A stretch of 64,000 nucleotides of DNA from Gambelia wislizenii (taxonomy: Eukaryota > Chordata > Lepidosauria > Squamata > Crotaphytidae): the NCBI GenBank assembly GCA_030847615.1, contig JAUMIR010000001.1:88275501-88339500 (forward strand), given 5' to 3'. This document shows positions 56,607 through 63,455 of the stretch, in pieces. A model generated the notes under the pieces. The model made no database searches and was not told where the DNA came from. It worked only from the letters and a program-made list of their open reading frames with translations. A program made the position numbers and the translations under genes. The stretch's first letter is position 1. Each line of letters starts with the position of its first letter.

Positions 56607-59600
56607 ATTTAAATATTTCAAACTCTTACTATTGACTATCGAATGACCAATGTGCTATGAAAGTCATGTATTTACAAACAATATTCTTAAATTCAAGAAC
56701 TAAGAGTAAACAGAAGAAAAAACTTAAGGATACTGTCAGTTACCTGAAAAGGTGGGTTATACTGGGTGACCTCCACAATAATATTATCAGATGTGGGGTA
56801 ACTATGATCTTCCAATGTTACCAAAGTATAATAGATGAGGCACGGACTGTCACCAAGATGCCAGGCTGCAGCCAAAATCACCAGTCCATCACTATTCATT
56901 GAGGGATGTAAGAATTAAACAGCCAGTTACCTTACAAAAGAATATTAAAAATAACAAGTAGCAAAACAAGGGTTTCTAGCTATTCAACAGCCTCCTGTCT
57001 AGTCACTTTGGGGGTTGGACTGTACCTTGGGATCTCTTCCAACTCTATGCTTCTAGTCTTCTTACAAAAAGTATCTTAAGGTTGTGCCCAAGTGGGATGG
57101 ATAGTCTCCCCAGGTTGCTCACTCAGACACCAATCCTTGGGCTCCTGTTACTCACCTTCCCTTATAACTTTAAAACCACTCCTTCAGTTTAGCATTCAGG
57201 CCCATCTCTATTTCTGTTTAACAGTCAAGCCTCTCCTTTTATATTCACCCCCAACTTTAGTACCCCTTCTCAGTATTCCAAGAGCTGTGGTTGGCTGGTT
57301 CCACTCAGGCAATGGAGACTAATTGATTTAATCCCACTTCACAATAAGCAATCTTTTTAGATATGGCATGAAGCAAAATTGTCACAATGAAGCATTTTTT
57401 TAATCAAAAAGAATATTTTGTATGCTAACTAATAAAAATACTGGTTTTTTGCTTTTGGACAGGAGAGAGGAATTTAACAGAAGAGCCCTAATTAAATTAC
57501 AGAAGCTGACAGCTTCCTATGCTGCTAAGTCTACAAATTACCACTAAGAAATTAAGTAAGTTCAGAAATTCCAATTTTATTATCATTTACATTGTCATGG
57601 ATTTAAAAGGGGAAATGAGCATACTATTAAGTTTTTTACTTTGTGAACTGCGGTCTTACTGTCTTTACACTTATAACTCCTTTTCCACTGTGTGACCTAA
57701 GTGTATTCAGTAACCTGCCCACCTACACCACTAGCATATCCATGACACTAAATACGTAGTACTGCTTTCCCCAAACCTCCTCAAGATATCCTCAAGATGT
57801 GACTGATTACAATTTATATTCACCATACTGATTGATAATGATAGGAGTCATAGCCTCACATATCTAGAGTGCATTTTTTAGGGAGGTCTAGCAGGTTTAG
57901 GGGAAATATAGGAGGGTGTACTCAGAGACAGGTTTGTTCAGATGTTCACCTTCAAGGCAGATGGATCTACCTACAGATGGAAAGATCCAGCCTTGGCTTC
58001 CACCACTCCCCACCAACCCCTGCAGAAATGTCTGCATTCCTTATCTCCTTGAAGTCAGAGCTGTGATGTCAGAAGAGGTAAATAAAGGGAACAGATTTTA
58101 GGTGAAGCATAAGTGCATTGGACAAGGCGTTGGATTCACAGGACACCAAGTCCTCTTGGTCTCCAATTACATCCCTAATGCTGTGTGTAAATAATTTCCA
58201 GTTGTACTCTTCTATAAACCTGGAAGGTCTCAGAATATGTCAAGAAGTTAAACCACGTTGGAAGACCTTGATAGTTTACCTAATTATAAACGTAAGAGTA
58301 TTTATCTGTAACAGATGGCCTTACCTTTGTGGACTAGAATAAAGAATTTTAGACAGAAGACTACAAACACAGAGTCTCTTCCCTAAAGTTGGTATTAAGT
58401 TGTCCACTGTAGAAACACACATACACACCCTAGCACAATTGATATTTTGGATTATTATTTTTTATAAGTCCCTACAAATATGAACAACGTTAAGAGGTCC
58501 TGTTACTAGTGCAAGACACTGAATGATGCCAGAATGTCTACTCCTACACTAACCATAGTTCAGGGTGCCTAACTTGCAAAACAAGAATTTACCGATTCTG
58601 CTGCAAATCCAAATACTGTACGTTGACATCTCCTTTAATATCTCCATAGTTGCTTTCAGATCCCTGTTGAAATAAGAGATGTTGAAATACCAGAAGTAAA
58701 GCAAACACTTAGTTGTATATTCTGCATTTCCTGTTGCTTACCCATATTGATTCCATGATACTATCTTTAAGTATCCTGTTCACATCCCAGCTGAGAACCT
58801 GGCGTTCTGCAGTTTCATCGATTTCCCACTTGTGAAGATTAGAGCTGGTTAGTGCATAAAATCTTGAACCACGGTTGTCCCAAAGAACACTAGAAAGCTA
58901 CATTAAAGATAAATTATGGATAGAGTCTTTTAGGCAATTCTAGATTTGAAGTGTCCATTAGAACAAGACAGAACAGTTAATTCCCTAATACTAAAACTGG
59001 TAAGTTTCTTTGCATTTTACTAAGAACCATCAGTTACATTTCCCATGTAAGCCTTTTTTTAAAAAAAACAAAATGAGCATTGGGTTTAGACTCACAATAT
59101 TGTAAGGCTAGAAGACTGTGTTTGTTATGTGGCTCAGTCATAAACAAACATGGAAGTGTACTGTTCACTAGTATCACAGGCACCTGTTGCGTAGTGACAA
59201 ACATGACACACACTCTAGACAGCAGTCAATACCAACACTATAAAGATTTTACTTTATAGAAAACAGGTGCCAGTTCTTGCTCAAATAATGCAAAGTGAAT
59301 GAAGGGAAGAGGCAACACCTTGAAATTAGAAAAAGAAGTGAGCGAGAGAAAGAAACAGGGTGCTTCTGTCCACTGCCAGTTTGTTCATCCTGCCATCCAC
59401 AAATTACCCCCAAGGGAATGCAGCTCTCAGCAAAGAAACTGTCTCCTATCTATGCTGAAACTGGTTCCTCCTGAGGATAATTTTTTGCTTCTGCATCTCC
59501 CAGCAGACCACATGTCATATCTGGTTTAACTCTAGGCCCATTTTTGATGTTTTAGTGGAATTTGGGGCTTGTAGCACATCCATGCACATCCACAGCACAC

Positions 59601-61807
59601 CCATGCTGCGATGTGACTTTACACAGTGTTTGTGATCTAGAGTAAATTCTTCCCTGAAAAAAAGGGGTGTCCTGAAAGAGAGATTGTAAAAAAGGGTTGG
59701 GGTCACCTGCAGGCTGCACTTTCCCCATCTCTGCTACAATGCATTTAGACTTACTGCGGCATCATTACTGGGAGACAAGATCCCCAGCAGAGAAGAAACT
59801 TTTCGACCTATTCCTGAAAACATGCCTTGTCCTTGTGGTAGGCCATGCTGATGAATCTTGCCAGAGTTGTCTGGTGTCAGTCGGATAAACTGGCTCCGTG
59901 AAGATGATAAAATAAAACTTCCACCCTAAAAGACAAGTAAAGCTCAGTTCGGTGTCAACATGGTGTTGTTGTTGTTGTTATTTAAAAATTCTTTTTATTT
60001 AAAAAGAAAACACACTTGCTTCGCTAGGGTTGTTATTGCTATTTGCTATCAAATTGGCTTCAACAGACGGCAAATTTATGAATGAGAGACTTCCAAGACA
60101 CTCTGTTATTAACAGCCCTGCTCAGGTCTCACAAACTCAGGGCTATGGCTCCCTCAATTGAATCAATCCACCTGTAACGTGGTCTTCTTCTTTCCCTACT
60201 GCCTTCCACTTTTCCCAGCATTATTGTTTCCACCCACTGCCTTGATGAGTCATGTCAGCTCATGATATGTTCAAAGTACAACAGCCTCCATCAAAGTACA
60301 ATTTTGCACTTTTATTTTAAATATATACTGTGGTGCCTGCTAGGCAATGATCAGAGACAGGAAAAAAGTGAAAGTTTCCAGAACTGTTCAACTGCAGTCT
60401 TAAAATTCCATAAAACTTATTTTTACATTAAAGTTTCTACTTTACCTTTACAGCTGTTAGAAAACTGCAGAGAGAGCCTCCAAAATCTGTGTATGTCTCA
60501 GTGTAGGAACTTTCATGTACAAGGCTTGGCCAATATCTTATTGATCCTTCGCTTGTGGCAACCATTACTGATAGAGACTTGCAAAGACAGCAAATCAGAT
60601 AAGTTAGCTATGCACTCAGAACTTAAATAACAAATTTAAACCATTTCAAGCTTTAATTATCATGGTACGCACACAAAGAACTGTAGGAACTATAGTTGTG
60701 TGAAGACACAAGGAATCAGGTTTTTTTTTTACTTCTACAAATTGTGTAGTGGTTTCAAGTTGATTTAAATCTGTACTGAATGTATCACAAGACTAAGAAG
60801 AATTTCCCAGGAACTGAGTTTATCACATCTCCTTTTTGGTTTCCAGCCAGCATCACACTATATTTCAATAACTGCCTCCACCATTCATATTGTTCTCTAC
60901 TCACCTTTTTCCTCCTGCCTTTGTCCTCCAATGACCATTATTAAAACTGAACTTGTCACCTCATCACCACAAAACATGCTACCATCTTTTTTCTCTCAGT
61001 CTCAAAGATGCTACAAAATCCCTTTGCATACTTATCCAGACTAACACAGTTGTGCCTTTGAATTCTACCATCTTAGCATTCAAAGGAGTCAATCACTGAG
61101 TTCACTGTTCAACATATCTGCATGTGCTACTGAGCATTTCACAGACTAGAACCTCCATTTCCAGCTCCTCTGTACTGCAGCTTGCAGAAGATCAAGAGCA
61201 GTCTGAAGAAATACCACGCACAATTGCTACAAATACTATTAAGGAATACTCTTATTTCTGCACCTATGAGTTAGAAATGGCTTGAACACACATTATCTGC
61301 TCTGAATAGAAATGCCTCAGAATAAAGTGAACATGCAATAAAATCACACCACATTTTAGAACGGGCCTCTGCTTTCAGCTGACAGAAGATTCCCAAATAG
61401 TGGAGGCAGAATTTAGATATATGCTATTCAACAGCTATTAAACCATCACACTTGAATTTCTTTTTCTGCTGGAATTCCCCCCACCCATTCTACTTCCACA
61501 AAAAAAAAAAACATTTAAAAAGATTTTTAAAAAGTATTAGCAAGTTACATATGAAGATTTATCAAAACAGTGTTTGCATGATTGGCATACTGACTACTTC
61601 ACTGCACCCTATGTTTAATTGTTGAATGATTTCTTGACAAAAGACACCATCAATTACTTTTACAAATTATATACCCAAACAACATGTTAAGTTCCTCACC
61701 TGTAAGGAAGGTGCTTCACCAGGAATGTTCAAACAAGATATTGCTACTAAATCTGCATTCCACAGATAGTCACTGGGTGGCAACTGCAATTCCTTGCAAA
61801 CAGACAG
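21181..61807 (-). CDS. NUP133: Nucleoporin Nup133, exons 4-26 (5' end outside window)
   Basis: Twenty-three exons join in frame to 1016 residues plus stop (3051 nt). Nup133 is a scaffold subunit of the Nup107-160 (Y) complex, which builds the nuclear pore and acts at kinetochores. The product starts at [14 protein letters not shown], inside the N-terminal beta-propeller, and ends ELYVYRQA. Matching my memory of the 1156-residue human protein, roughly residues 141-1156 are here, and exons 1-3 must lie beyond 64000. Exons 4-11 encode the propeller; the rest is the helical stack that contacts Nup107. Diagnostic stretches are [13 protein letters not shown]-like [69 protein letters not shown] and [20 protein letters not shown]. 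All introns are GT-AG and several are swollen by transposons. Confidence 0.97.
21646..21734 (-). CDS. NUP133: NUP133 exon 25
   Basis: 89 nt, acceptor TACAG and donor GTATAT. Encodes [19 protein letters not shown] through LQKLLKE and shares split codons with exons 24 and 26. Confidence 0.95.
22267..22603 (+). mobile_element. Tigger-family (pogo) DNA transposon, nonautonomous
   Basis: Perfect TA flanks, a left end CAGGTTGAGTATCCCTTATT and an inverted right end GGATACTCAACCTG. Inside are TTTGGAATATTTGCATATAC, CCTTATACACATAGCCTGAA and TTGAACCATCAGAAAGCAAA, strings I recall from a Tigger-class repeat of mammals. It lies in NUP133 intron 24. Confidence 0.82.
23214..23352. mobile_element. hAT-type palindromic MITE
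   Basis: CCCCAAGTTGCTGTCCTCCA and the opposite end TCTGGAGGTTGCCAAGTTG are inverted copies. Same group as 3418 and 14862, more diverged inside. Confidence 0.6.
23419..23598. mobile_element. hAT MITE with perfect 8-bp target duplication
   Basis: The ends CAGTGTTTCTCAACCA and GGTTGAGAAAGGCTG are inverted, and CTATACAG occurs exactly on both sides (23411-23418 and 23599-23606). The inside has GGAACCCTAGGTTTCCCC and GGGGTTCCCTGAGACC. The 8-bp duplication and CAGTG-type ends define hAT. Confidence 0.9.
23640..25371. other. NUP133 intron 24, unassigned part
   Basis: No exon. 23888-24210 has ends resembling a decayed hAT element (GGACAACTCTGGCAGG against CTGGGGCTGCATGTGG). A string AGAGAGTCAGCCATGTTAGA near 24320 recurs at 27713 and marks one more dispersed repeat. 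Confidence 0.4.
25372..25548 (-). mobile_element. 5S-rRNA-headed SINE
   Basis: Read on the minus strand: a 5S-like head (GATCTGATCTCACTAAG, TTAGGACTTGGATAGGAGAC), then CCAGGCATCTCCATGTAGAT and the shared lizard SINE tail GGGCTCAGTATAAGAAAG. It is a degraded retroposon, not a 5S gene. Confidence 0.65.
25624..25688 (-). CDS. NUP133: NUP133 exon 24
   Basis: 65 nt, acceptor TGAAG and donor GTAAGC. Encodes [20 protein letters not shown] plus Asp and two bases of the next codon. The acceptor has an A-rich gap after a poly-T tract but the frame and homology are clear. Confidence 0.92.
26290..26535. mobile_element. Long palindrome of Penelope-type terminal sequence
   Basis: Arms 26323-26416 and 26431-26525 are about 93 bp inverted copies separated by about 14 bp, at roughly 90 percent identity by eye. 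Each contains the motif GCATCTGTGGCTGGCATCTT that also occurs at the 3' end of the Penelope fragment at 34357. Head-to-head copies of terminal repeats are known in Penelope-like elements. Confidence 0.75.
26432..26482 (+). ncRNA. Hammerhead-ribozyme-like motif in the palindrome
   Basis: CTGAAGA (26440-26446) fits the CUGANGA core, GAAA (26467-26470) follows a 20-nt stem II region, and CGTC (26471-26474) supplies the GUC cleavage triplet after a minimal stem III. Stem I can form as TCT with AGA, then TTC with GAA across an internal loop. Penelope-like elements are known to carry such minimal hammerheads. The closing pair of stem II here would be U-U, so activity is doubtful. Confidence 0.45.
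27970..28050 (-). CDS. NUP133: NUP133 exon 23
   Basis: 81 nt (27 codons), acceptor AATAG and donor GTATGA. Encodes [18 protein letters not shown] followed by LDLLEYIDE. Confidence 0.95.
28051..30145. other. NUP133 intron 22, left part
   Basis: No exon is seen. It contains homopolymers (G run near 29410, C run near 29731) and a stretch near 29110-29200 that looks like a diverged hAT end. Nothing else is assignable. Confidence 0.4.
30146..30384. mobile_element. Tigger-like MITE, second subfamily
   Basis: CAGTAGGGCCCCCATATC and the inverted GATACAGAGGTCCTACTG are the ends. Inside, TACCACAGAGTTG and ACTCTATGGTA form a palindrome that is also found in the copy at 55526. Confidence 0.65.
31786..31970 (-). 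mobile_element. LINE 3'-end fragment inside the SINE
   Basis: On the minus strand it ends GCAAATAAAGTTTGATTTGA, an AATAAA-like signal followed by TTTGA repeats, a typical LINE tail. Boundaries are approximate and the family is not assigned. Confidence 0.45.
32041..32177. mobile_element. hAT MITE with perfect 8-bp target duplication
   Basis: TGTACACC flanks both ends (32033-32040 and 32178-32185). The left half CTTCCAGATGTTTCAGACTT and right half GAGGCTGAAGTCCAAAATAT are imperfect inverted copies. It interrupts the body of the SINE. Confidence 0.88.
32290..32408 (-). CDS. NUP133: NUP133 exon 22
   Basis: 119 nt, acceptor TACAG and donor GTATGT. Encodes [20 protein letters not shown] through [10 protein letters not shown] Sauria-type SINE and hAT MITE lie just downstream in the intron. 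Confidence 0.96.
33137..33272 (-). CDS. NUP133: NUP133 exon 21
   Basis: 136 nt, acceptor GTTAG and donor GTATGC. Encodes [20 protein letters not shown] through VILNEKTE. Confidence 0.96.
34357..34998 (-). mobile_element. Penelope-like element fragment with GIY-YIG remnant
   Basis: The minus strand encodes [20 protein letters not shown] and, beyond, IKEHE, a stop and [15 protein letters not shown]. The EVY and CIG positions correspond to GIY and YIG of the Penelope endonuclease, with the Cys-Xaa-Cys insert of this family. After a frame change the text continues with [20 protein letters not shown] and [14 protein letters not shown]. An in-frame stop and frameshift show it is dead. The terminal region at 34357-34445 carries a hammerhead-like motif. 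It lies in NUP133 intron 20. Confidence 0.8.
34391..34442 (-). ncRNA. Hammerhead-ribozyme-like motif in the Penelope terminus
   Basis: On the minus strand CTGAAGA (plus 34431-34437) is followed by a 20-nt stem II region, GAAA (plus 34407-34410) and TGTC with the GUC triplet. Stem I can form between ATTCT and AGGAAT with one wobble. The base preceding GUC is T where the palindrome copy has C, which would break the minimal stem III. Confidence 0.4.
35079..35237 (-). CDS. NUP133: NUP133 exon 20
   Basis: 159 nt (53 codons), acceptor TTTCAG and donor GTATGC. Encodes [20 protein letters not shown] through [15 protein letters not shown] retrotransposon ends only about 35 nt upstream of this acceptor, leaving a short native branch-point region with a weak pyrimidine tract. 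Confidence 0.96.
35303..35456. repeat. DIRS terminal inverted repeat, 3' copy
   Basis: Begins near TATTCTGGGGTTGGTGAGAG and runs to GAGGTCAGTTC. Its reverse complement matches 40831-40985 at close to 90 percent by eye. Confidence 0.88.
35561..35660. repeat. DIRS internal complementary region
   Basis: Its first half is the reverse complement of the element's left end (CTTCACGGTAAGTAACCAAT against ATTGGTTACTTACCGTGAAG), and its second half is the reverse complement of the right end (CATTCTCTGGGTTGGTGAGA). Together they equal the joined ends of a circular copy, the hallmark of DIRS1-type elements. Confidence 0.85.
35780..35910 (-). pseudogene. DIRS tyrosine recombinase, C-terminal remnant
   Basis: The minus strand contains [12 protein letters not shown] (the His-Xaa-Xaa-Arg box) and, in a shifted frame, [20 protein letters not shown] with the catalytic Tyr in RHYKVD. 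Frameshifts separate the motifs, so the recombinase is not functional. The intact-looking relative is at 63456-63770. Confidence 0.75.
36900..37498 (-). pseudogene. DIRS RNase H region
   Basis: Encodes [20 protein letters not shown], then [16 protein letters not shown] and [20 protein letters not shown]. The SDSS, LEL and TDNTT blocks correspond to the acidic RNase H motifs of DIRS polyproteins. The open frame continues to 36626 without clear domain matches. Confidence 0.75.
37778..38260 (-). pseudogene. DIRS reverse transcriptase region
   Basis: Encodes [30 protein letters not shown] and [14 protein letters not shown] followed by [27 protein letters not shown] and YLDD are the catalytic A and C motifs. 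The frame then ends in a stop and the protein text resumes in another frame ([16 protein letters not shown]), showing frameshift decay. Confidence 0.85.
38768..39160 (-). pseudogene. DIRS gag-like region
   Basis: Encodes a basic segment, FLKE-like lysine-rich text, then [20 protein letters not shown] and [20 protein letters not shown]. Such KHW-containing ends are seen in the first ORF of vertebrate DIRS elements. Assignment is by pattern and position. Confidence 0.55.
40831..40985. repeat. DIRS terminal inverted repeat, 5' copy
   Basis: Runs from GAACTGACCTCGTGGCC to CCAATCCAGAGAATGC, inverted with respect to 35303-35456. The element edge falls at the shared ATGC. Confidence 0.88.
42074..42207 (-). 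CDS. NUP133: NUP133 exon 19
   Basis: 134 nt, acceptor TCCAG and donor GTAATG. Encodes [20 protein letters not shown] through RYMTQFADQ, one of the best conserved parts of the helical domain. Confidence 0.97.
42790..42850. mobile_element. Tigger-like end fragment
   Basis: ACTGGCCCTCCACATTCGCA followed by TTTTGTGGATTTG resembles the terminal region of the Tigger group in this window. The other end is not found. Confidence 0.4.
43046..43288 (-). CDS. NUP133: NUP133 exon 18
   Basis: 243 nt, acceptor TCAAG and donor GTAAGT. Encodes [20 protein letters not shown] through RSELLLPL, the longest exon visible. Confidence 0.95.
44321..44544. mobile_element. Tigger-like (pogo) MITE
   Basis: TA-flanked, with GTTGTCCCTCCGTATCCATG on the left and TACCAAGGACCCACTG on the right; contains AACCTTGATTTTGCCATCTT and CCATTTTGCTATGTCATTGC like the copies at 45667 and 53111. 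Lies in NUP133 intron 17. Confidence 0.8.
44853..44952 (-). CDS. NUP133: NUP133 exon 17
   Basis: 100 nt, acceptor TCTAG and donor GTGAGA. Encodes [20 protein letters not shown] through EPEYVPWT. Confidence 0.95.
45667..45890. mobile_element. Tigger-like (pogo) MITE, inverted orientation
   Basis: TA-flanked ends CAGTTGTCCCTTCACATTTG and GAGGGACAACTG. Relative to 44321 it is inserted in the opposite direction (GGTTTGGTTCCAGGACCCCC on the left). Confidence 0.85.
45901..45928. repeat. (ATT)n microsatellite
   Basis: Nine ATT units between the Tigger-like element and the LINE fragment. Similar runs at 46542-46570 and 47139-47172 mark the other joints of the nest. Confidence 0.9.
45929..47138 (-). 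mobile_element. LINE 3' fragment, ORF2 C-terminus, split by an L2 insertion
   Basis: On the minus strand: [14 protein letters not shown], then [40 protein letters not shown] and [20 protein letters not shown], ending in a (CT)n tail at 45929. The element is interrupted at 46008-46570. Both outer borders are (ATT)n runs. I cannot assign the clade with certainty. Confidence 0.7.
46008..46570 (+). mobile_element. L2-type LINE 3' end
   Basis: Encodes [20 protein letters not shown], then [20 protein letters not shown] and WNGLPDEIR, the C-terminus of an L2/CR1-group ORF2, a short 3' UTR, GTAAGCCGCCCCGATTG and an (ATT)n tail. It begins at ACTAAAAA and ends before AAAAAGGCG, a short target repeat, inside the minus-strand LINE. 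Confidence 0.8.
48454..48576 (-). CDS. NUP133: NUP133 exon 16
   Basis: 123 nt (41 codons), acceptor TTCAG and donor GTATTA. Encodes [17 protein letters not shown] through [11 protein letters not shown]. Confidence 0.95.
48960..49184 (-). CDS. NUP133: NUP133 exon 15
   Basis: 225 nt (75 codons), acceptor CCAAG and donor GTAAGA. Encodes [20 protein letters not shown] through [11 protein letters not shown]. Confidence 0.96.
49269..49363 (-). CDS. NUP133: NUP133 exon 14
   Basis: 95 nt, acceptor TACAG and donor GTAGGC. Encodes [20 protein letters not shown] through LFIEFLRQ. Intron 14 is only 84 bp. Confidence 0.95.
49456..49846 (-). mobile_element. CR1 LINE 3' end
   Basis: On the minus strand it ends with CTGGATGGCCCTCGTGGTCT, CCAATGCTATAATTC and ATGATCCTATGATTC, the CR1 3' terminus with its short repeat, and encodes decayed text related to the C-terminus seen at 53263-54467. 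Confidence 0.8.
49847..50280 (+). other. Possible solo LTR-like block
   Basis: Starts TGTCAGGATAATATCCC immediately where the CR1 sequence stops, contains a TATA-like CCTATAAAGATACAC (49974 region) and AAGATAAAGCCT downstream. No partner LTR, clear 3' end or target duplication was found. Confidence 0.22.
50439..50946 (-). mobile_element. LINE 3' fragment with open ORF2 C-terminus and zinc finger
   Basis: An uninterrupted frame encodes [51 protein letters not shown] and [20 protein letters not shown] (a CCHH-like finger), followed by a (CT)n tail. It is the best preserved of three copies (5409, 45929, 50439). Confidence 0.75.
51576..51739 (-). CDS. NUP133: NUP133 exon 13
   Basis: 164 nt, acceptor TTGAG and donor GTAAGG. 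Encodes [20 protein letters not shown] through [10 protein letters not shown]. Confidence 0.95.
52382..52595 (+). mobile_element. 5S-rRNA-headed SINE
   Basis: ATCCCATCTGATCTTGGAAA, TTAATACCTGGGTGGGGGAC and ACATGGTGCTCTAGGC follow the 5S rRNA plan; the body has AACCACTTCTGAGTATTCCT and a degraded tail. The promoter part departs from true 5S at many sites. Confidence 0.8.
52762..52853 (-). CDS. NUP133: NUP133 exon 12
   Basis: 92 nt, acceptor TTTAG and donor GTACAA. Encodes [20 protein letters not shown] through SAFLQYC and two bases of an Arg codon. It links the propeller to the helical domain. Confidence 0.94.
53111..54558. mobile_element. Tigger-like MITE split by a CR1 LINE
   Basis: Ends CAGTTGTCCCTCCATATCCA and GAAGGGACAACTG with TA flanks. 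Compared with 44321, the sequence breaks after TTGCATATAAT and resumes at AATGGGACTTGAG, so the 1.2 kb CR1 in between is a later insertion. It lies in NUP133 intron 11, 39 bp from exon 11. Confidence 0.85.
53263..54467 (+). mobile_element. CR1 LINE, 5'-truncated, RT and C-terminal domain
   Basis: Two frames encode [40 protein letters not shown] and FADDTKLGG (catalytic FADD), then [40 protein letters not shown] and [11 protein letters not shown]. One frame change near 53690 separates them. The 3' end is GGTTGGACTGGCTGGCCCTC with ATTCTATGATTTTATG, the CR1 hallmark. Only a short AAT target repeat is visible. Confidence 0.9.
54598..54755 (-). CDS. NUP133: NUP133 exon 11
   Basis: 158 nt, acceptor TTCAG and donor GTAATG. 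Encodes [20 protein letters not shown] through SVAEPNDE. A Tigger-like transposon ends 39 bp past this donor. Confidence 0.95.
55526..55680. mobile_element. Tigger-like MITE fragment, second subfamily
   Basis: A perfect inverted pair ATACCATAGAGTTGC and GCAACTCTATGGTAT encloses the centre, and the right part CTGCAGATATTGGTTCCACA resembles Tigger ends. Related to the copy at 30146. Confidence 0.5.
56037..56181 (-). CDS. NUP133: NUP133 exon 10
   Basis: 145 nt, acceptor TCCAG and donor GTAAGA. Encodes [20 protein letters not shown] through [12 protein letters not shown]. Confidence 0.95.
56582..56605. repeat. (AT)n microsatellite
   Basis: Twelve TA units in NUP133 intron 9. Confidence 0.9.
56744..56891 (-). 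CDS. NUP133: NUP133 exon 9
   Basis: 148 nt, acceptor AATAG and donor GTAACT. Encodes [20 protein letters not shown] through VTQYNPPFQ. Confidence 0.95.
56988..57060 (+). mobile_element. CR1 LINE 3'-end scrap
   Basis: GGGGGTTGGACTGTACCTTG and GATCTCTTCCAACTCTATG are the CR1 terminal consensus, with the body missing. Lies in NUP133 intron 8. Confidence 0.6.
57061..58592. other. NUP133 intron 8, unassigned part
   Basis: No exon or clear repeat; AT-rich with short open frames that lack splice context. Confidence 0.4.
58593..58663 (-). CDS. NUP133: NUP133 exon 8
   Basis: 71 nt, acceptor AACAG and donor GTAAAT. Encodes [20 protein letters not shown] then QQN. The codon split with exon 9 gives Arg where I remember Cys in human. 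Confidence 0.94.
58742..58897 (-). CDS. NUP133: NUP133 exon 7
   Basis: 156 nt (52 codons), acceptor TGTAG and donor GTAAGC. Encodes [20 protein letters not shown] through SIMESIW. Intron 7 is only 78 bp. Confidence 0.95.
59755..59925 (-). CDS. NUP133: NUP133 exon 6
   Basis: 171 nt (57 codons), acceptor TTTAG and donor GTAAGT. Encodes [20 protein letters not shown] through [12 protein letters not shown]. Confidence 0.95.
60446..60577 (-). CDS. NUP133: NUP133 exon 5
   Basis: 132 nt (44 codons), acceptor GCAAG and donor GTAAAG. Encodes [20 protein letters not shown] through [13 protein letters not shown] ten bases downstream is a tempting acceptor but would place TAA in frame, so the AAG site is the right one. 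Confidence 0.93.
61700..61807 (-). CDS. NUP133: NUP133 exon 4
   Basis: 108 nt (36 codons), acceptor TTGCAG and donor GTGAGG. Encodes [20 protein letters not shown] through PGEAPSLQ. It is the most upstream NUP133 exon in the window; the remaining 2.2 kb of intron 3 holds no match to the expected exon 3. Confidence 0.94.
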
Positions 61808-62210
61808 CTGCAAAACACCAATTTGTTTCTTCATTTTGTTTGGCAACGGTTTAATTTAAAAGCATGAATTTATGTTACTCAAGCTCTTTGAAAGCATGTT
61901 TTGGAGAGTATTTATCAAATCCTAAAAGATCAGAATAGTTGAAATAAATATTTTAATTTGCTTTATTCCCTTTTCATCACACTGTCAAAAATAAGTTCCT
62001 AATTTTTGTGCTATGTGCTGACACATACAATTACTCTCCAAAACACCTTGAAGAAGATACAGTAGCCAATATTGTCAGCTCACAATCTAGAAGAGGAACT
62101 TTGGCTGCAACAGAAATACTGACATAACAGGAAACATAAATATCTATAATGATTTTCAGGCATTTGCCTGGATGCATTGAGGGCTAAATGGGTGGTGGGG
62201 ATATAGGTGC

Positions 62211-62250
62211 ATATATATATATGTGTGTGTGTGTGTATATATATGTATAT
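62211..62250. repeat. Mixed (TA)n/(TG)n microsatellite
   Basis: Alternating TA and TG blocks in NUP133 intron 3. Confidence 0.85.
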
Positions 62251-62783
62251 GCCCCACTCCCTCAATCTCTCCATTCAGCCAGAACAGACAATCAAGTGTT
62301 AAGTGGAAAAGTATGCAGAGAGCTTTGTAACCACATTCTGCAGAACACAGCTACAGAGCTTCTGTGATTGGGAACCACAGAACCCAATAACAGAAACTGT
62401 AACCATATTCAGCCAAACACTGTTTAAACATGCTCTGCATATCTTTGTGTTCAACATGTTTGCTGGGTATGAGAAGACATTTGGGAGTAGAGGTAGCATA
62501 ATGACCACCTCCTACCCACTTAGTTACCCACACTTTCAGGCTAACATCTGAAAATGACACATGTTACAGCTGAAGAGGAGTTTCCACATCCATTTTCCAC
62601 AACGAAGGACCCATCAAAATCAAAAATGCGTTTTTCCAAGAAAGCTTTGCCACACTTTAGCAATTATCTCTTTTATTACAATACAAACAGGGCAGACCCA
62701 GGAAGATGACATGTAACAGGTAACTAACTGATAGACTGAAAGTTAGCTTTCACTTTAATAGTCATGCCGAAATACCATAAAGG

Positions 62784-62964
62784 CACCAGATTCTGTCTGA
62801 TCTTGGAAGCTATGTAGGGTCAGTCCTGGTTAGTACTTGGTTGGGAGAACACCAAGTAATACTAGGTGCTGTGTGATACATTTCAGAGGAAAGAACTGGC
62901 AAACCACCTCTGAGTATTCCTTGCCTAAGAAACCCCTATGAAATTGATGGGGTCGACATCAGTA
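62784..62964 (+). mobile_element. 5S-rRNA-headed SINE interrupted by a DIRS element
   Basis: CTGTCTGATCTTGGAAGCTA, GGTTAGTACTTGGTTGGGAG and TAGGTGCTGTGTGATAC form the 5S-like head; the body AAACCACCTCTGAGTATTCC and the tail GATGGGGTCGACATCAGTA follow. The tail stops where the DIRS copy begins. Confidence 0.82.
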
Positions 62965-63302
62965 GGTACGTTGGTCTTACCTATGATACGTCCTTTTCCA
63001 GGGGATAGACAAGGAGCATAGTCTAGATAACTCAGTTAGCTCCACCCACTCACTCCTGGTAGGCAAGAAACAAAGGACCTTTCTGTTAGGCCCCTTTCTC
63101 TGAGGTCATCCAGGGGGAGCGACCCACCTCTGGCCAGTTCATATCATAGCCTTCTTGGGTGTTCCTGCATAATGGAGATAACACTAACAAGACCACCAAA
63201 ACCCCCCACACACACACAATCTTCCATAACAAATGTCTACTGTCCACCAGGTTAAAAACAGTGGAAATACCAACAGACCGGGTGGGGAGGATGCTCCTTG
63301 TC

Positions 63303-63400
63303 TCTCTCCTGGAAAAGGACGTATCACAGGTAAGACCAACGTACCTTTTCCCAGTGGAGAGACCCCGGAGCATGCTCTAGATCACTGGGATCTACAAAAG
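63303..63400. repeat. Internal complementary region of the second DIRS copy
   Basis: TGGAAAAGGACGTATCACAG mirrors the left end (ATGATACGTCCTTTTCCAGG), and the following CTTTTCCCAGTGGAGAGACC should mirror the unseen right end. Confidence 0.75.
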
Positions 63401-63455
63401 CCCACATAGAAAAACAAAAGACAAGGTGGGAGCTGGCATGAAAATAAAGTTCCCC

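Noticed and set aside
60446..60567. NUP133 exon 5 starting at the CAG acceptor at 60568
   Set aside because: This would place TAA in frame after exon 4; the AAG acceptor ten bases upstream keeps the frame and restores four conserved-position residues.
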